Assembly (NCBI RefSeq): GCF_001441165.1
Contig: NZ_CP013126.1
Span: forward strand, 1,889,551 to 1,953,550
Direction of reading: 5' to 3'
Source: Acidipropionibacterium acidipropionici
GTDB lineage: Bacteria > Actinomycetota > Actinomycetes > Propionibacteriales > Propionibacteriaceae
DNA: 64,000 nt
In this document: piece after piece, positions 62,145-64,000 of the stretch
Numbering within the stretch: position 1 is the stretch's first letter
Layout: every line of letters begins with the position of its first letter
The notes under the pieces: model-generated
Database searches by the model: none
The model's input: only the letters and a program-made list of their open reading frames with translations
Told to the model about the DNA's origin: nothing
Position numbers and translations under genes: made by a program

Positions 62145-62771
62145 TCACCGCTCGGCCTGTGAATCCTTCCCGGCGACCAGCGTCGTCGATATCTCATCGG
62201 CGACGACGAGGCGGGCCTCGCCCCACACCTCGACGGGCAGCCATCCGCTGCGGATCGCCTGGAGGGAGGTCGGGGAAGATTCGAGAGCGGCGGTGACGGC
62301 GTCCCTATCGGCCTCGTCCGCGATGAGCGGGACGACGTGCGAGGGGCCGTGAAGGTGATTGGCCAGGGCGACTCCGAGCGCGAACTCGTCGAAGGAGGGC
62401 GCCATGATCACCAGGTCACTGCCATCGGGGTTGCCGACCAGCAGGGCCTGGATGACGCGCGCCCCGTCCAACGGCTCGGGACAGACGATGACGCGGGCCT
62501 CCTGGAGGACGGCGGTGGGCGTGCCATCGGGGGAGGTGTGGGTGGCGGCGGCCGCGGACGCGAGAGTCGCGGAGATGGTGAGGTGGTCAGCGGCGAGGAG
62601 TTCGTCCAGCCGGGCGCACAGATCACGCGACATCGCGGGTGGGCGTCCGGTGGGGGCGGTGGCGTCAGCCGCTTCGGCGCGACGCCGTGACCTGCGGTCG
62701 GCGACTGCCGCTGCGACGAGCAGCACCAGGCCGACCGCCAGGATCACCCACATCCCGGTCGGCACTGCCAT
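62145..62771 (-). CDS. Membrane-anchored protein of unknown function
   Basis: A 208-residue protein. One N-terminal helix (WVILAVGLVLLVAAAVA), a basic RRSRRR stop-transfer, then a soluble alpha/beta domain with no motif I can name (ARVIVCPEPLDGARVIQALL, SDLVIMAPSFDEFALGVALA). Its cytoplasmic side is expected for the soluble part. Codon use matches its neighbours. Convergent on the SH3b gene side, divergent from the next gene. Confidence 0.65.
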   Translation of the reverse strand: MAVPTGMWVILAVGLVLLVAAAVADRRSRRRAEAADATAPTGRPPAMSRDLCARLDELLAADHLTISATLASAAAATHTSPDGTPTAVLQEARVIVCPEPLDGARVIQALLVGNPDGSDLVIMAPSFDEFALGVALANHLHGPSHVVPLIADEADRDAVTAALESSPTSLQAIRSGWLPVEVWGEARLVVADEISTTLVAGKDSQAER

Positions 62772-62846
62772 GGTTCCAGCTTGTCACGTGGAGCAGCCCG
62801 ACTCATGGCATTGCCGGTCGCGCAGGCAGATCGACCGGAGTGCTCA

Positions 62847-62852
62847 TATCCT
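62847..62852 (+). promoter_or_regulatory. -10 TATCCT, leaderless type
   Basis: TATCCT ends 6 nt before ATG 62859. Confidence 0.55.
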
Positions 62853-62858
62853 GCAGCC

Positions 62859-63302
62859 ATGCTGACAGTGGTGATCGACCGGGACTCGGTCGCGGCCGGG
62901 GACGATGTGCGAAGCCATATCGCCAGGTGGGAATTCCCCGACGATGCGAACCTCGGCGACCTTCTGGTGAGAATCCTCGACAGCGGGTACCTGGCCAGCG
63001 TGGCGGGCGACGTCGCCTGGTGCCTTGAGGCCGGCGGCCTGGAGTTGGGTACCGCGGCGGACGGAGAGTCCCTGAGGTCGAAGGACGACGGACGCCCCGA
63101 GACCGGGGTGGAGATCTTCGCCCCCGACGGCGGGGAGATCCACGTCGCCATGCTGTCCTGGGGAGGGGTCGACAGGTCCATGGCGAGCCTCGAGGTCGCG
63201 CGGATCGACGACCTCCTCGTGTTCAACCTGAGGTACCTCGCGGGAAACCGGATGGTTCCCTGGAGCCTGCTGCGCGAGAGGATCCTTGCGACACGGCGTT
63301 AG
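62859..63302 (+). CDS. Uncharacterised 147-aa protein
   Basis: A 147-residue acidic soluble protein (MLTVVIDRDSVAAGDDVRSH, WCLEAGGLELG, HVAMLSWGGVDRS, VFNLRYLAGNRMVPWSLLRE). No signal peptide, Cys cluster or nucleotide loop is seen. It resembles small SMI1/immunity-like actinobacterial proteins only in general character, so no function is offered. The leaderless promoter supports the start. Confidence 0.65.
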   Translation: MLTVVIDRDSVAAGDDVRSHIARWEFPDDANLGDLLVRILDSGYLASVAGDVAWCLEAGGLELGTAADGESLRSKDDGRPETGVEIFAPDGGEIHVAMLSWGGVDRSMASLEVARIDDLLVFNLRYLAGNRMVPWSLLRERILATRR

Positions 63303-63357
63303 GGGCGAGCCGTCGGGCACAGGGCATGGGCGGATGCCGCGCCCGGCCCGGGATCGC

Positions 63358-63363
63358 TACACT
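63358..63363 (+). promoter_or_regulatory. -10 TACACT of tRNA-Lys
   Basis: TACACT ends 6 nt before the first base of the mature tRNA, so transcription may begin at the tRNA 5' end. Confidence 0.5.
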
Positions 63364-63369
63364 GGGCGG

Positions 63370-63443
63370 GCCCCCGTAGCTCAGTTGGTTAGAGCAACGG
63401 ACTTTTAATCCGTGGGTCCTGGGTTCGAGTCCCAGTGGGGGCA
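63370..63443 (+). tRNA. tRNA-Lys (TTT)
   Basis: Acceptor GCCCCCG/TGGGGGC, D-arm GCTC/GAGC, anticodon loop CTTTTAA (TTT), T-arm CTGGG-TTCGAGT-CCCAG. No encoded CCA beyond A-C-C. No gene is seen from 63444 to 63713. Confidence 0.95.
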
Positions 63444-63713
63444 CCCAACGCACAAGGCTCGACTCCGGCCCGAAGTTTCAGATCGGGGTTCGGGCCTTGT
63501 CCTCGTCCGCGGACGGGCAGGGATCCCTTCGGCCAGGTGTTGCGGGTCGAGAACCACGATCGGTCCGACCTTCTCCCGTGCCCGCGACGTGGCGTGAGGT
63601 TGTCGGGCCGGGTGTCCGTGGTGACGAATGCACCGGGCGAAACCAGGCCGCGAGCTTGCGCCGTTCGCCTCGCTACGGGGCGGCATCTGCCCAGCGGTCG
63701 GATGCAGGGGATT

Positions 63714-64000
63714 TCAGTTCTTCTTGCCGCCGATTCCCGGCACCGAGGTGATCTGTCTCATCCAGATCGCTGTCTGTTGTTCGTCGAGGTCTTCCACAGA
63801 TGCGAGCTCTACGCCCCGGGTGGCCCTGCCCATTCCGGTCGGCGTCACCGGGGGGTACCGGGTCGAGCAGGGTCGCACCATTGATGAACATCAGCTTGAC
63901 GTGGCCGGCGAAGCCGCCCGAGCTGAAGCACCATCCGTCGCCCACTCCGTAGTACGCCATTCCCCACTTCACCGACCGGTGAAGGTTCGGCAGGGTTCTG
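63714..64000 (-). pseudogene. DUF1801-like protein, frameshifted, runs off right edge
   Basis: From the right edge the frame encodes SVKWGMAYYGVGDGWCFSS and HVKLMFINGATLLDP, the conserved middle of DUF1801 proteins (frataxin-like fold). At a run of six C near 63850-63856 the frame is lost. One base fewer restores a credible family C-terminus (TPTGMGRATRGVELASVEDL, then TAIWMRQITSVPGI) ending at 63714. The gene is either a fresh pseudogene or carries a homopolymer sequencing error. The N-terminus lies outside the window. Confidence 0.7.

Overview
The window is a high-GC actinobacterial chromosome segment. Gene content (MeaB of the methylmalonyl-CoA mutase system, DUF3073, DUF3151, SirA-type sulfite reductase, small PurL with PurS/PurQ, many leaderless genes) points to Propionibacteriaceae, perhaps Acidipropionibacterium; this placement is inference from gene content, not from a marker gene.

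Layout. 0-1 kb: a decayed AAA/DUF4143 ATPase with five 22-bp iterons in front of it. 1-6 kb: dtd with a zinc-knuckle microprotein, nitrobindin-like protein, YgfZ, a membrane sugar-phosphate transferase and a lipoprotein L,D-transpeptidase. 6-11.5 kb: typA, a ribbon-helix-helix/MazF toxin-antitoxin pair sitting in a truncated DUF4291 gene, a second zinc microprotein, and a CoA-disulfide reductase-rhodanese with a CstR-like repressor and two matching operators. 11.5-24 kb: DUF3151, GNAT, purA, vapBC, purD, purB, an ahpC-ahpF-oxyR operon, then a purC-purS fusion and purQ. 24-36 kb: sirA, pepN, asparagine permease/asparaginase, MFS, meaB, purL. 36-41 kb: a three-gene operon of quinol NO reductase, a membrane protein with a WhiB-like cysteine motif, and a slipin; next to it an AbiEi/DUF559-like gene bracketed by two copies of a palindromic repeat. 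41-48 kb: M20 dipeptidase, MFS, purF-purM, DUF3073, hydrolase. 48-58 kb: a glucose/mannose-type CUT1 transporter without its ATPase, and a branched-chain amino-acid ABC transporter livHMGF with livK convergent. 58-64 kb: tRNAs Phe, Asp, Glu and Lys, an atypical SDR, a secreted protein with four identical 75-residue SH3b repeats, two unknown genes and a frameshifted DUF1801 gene.

How it works together. Eight purine enzymes for most of the PRPP-to-AMP route are scattered here (PurF, PurD, PurSQL, PurM, PurC, PurB, PurA; PurN, PurE/K and PurH are absent), several with their own leaderless promoter. Redox and nitrosative defence is also concentrated here: OxyR/AhpCF, CstR/CoADR-rhodanese, NorB with its operon partners, and nitrobindin. 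A recurrent signal is a -10 hexamer 6-8 nt before an ATG/GTG, implying leaderless mRNAs. A family of about 70-bp palindromic intergenic repeats occurs four times.

The most promising undescribed system is the norB / membrane-anchored WhiB-like / slipin operon. The second is the PurC-PurS fusion with a promoter inside its linker.
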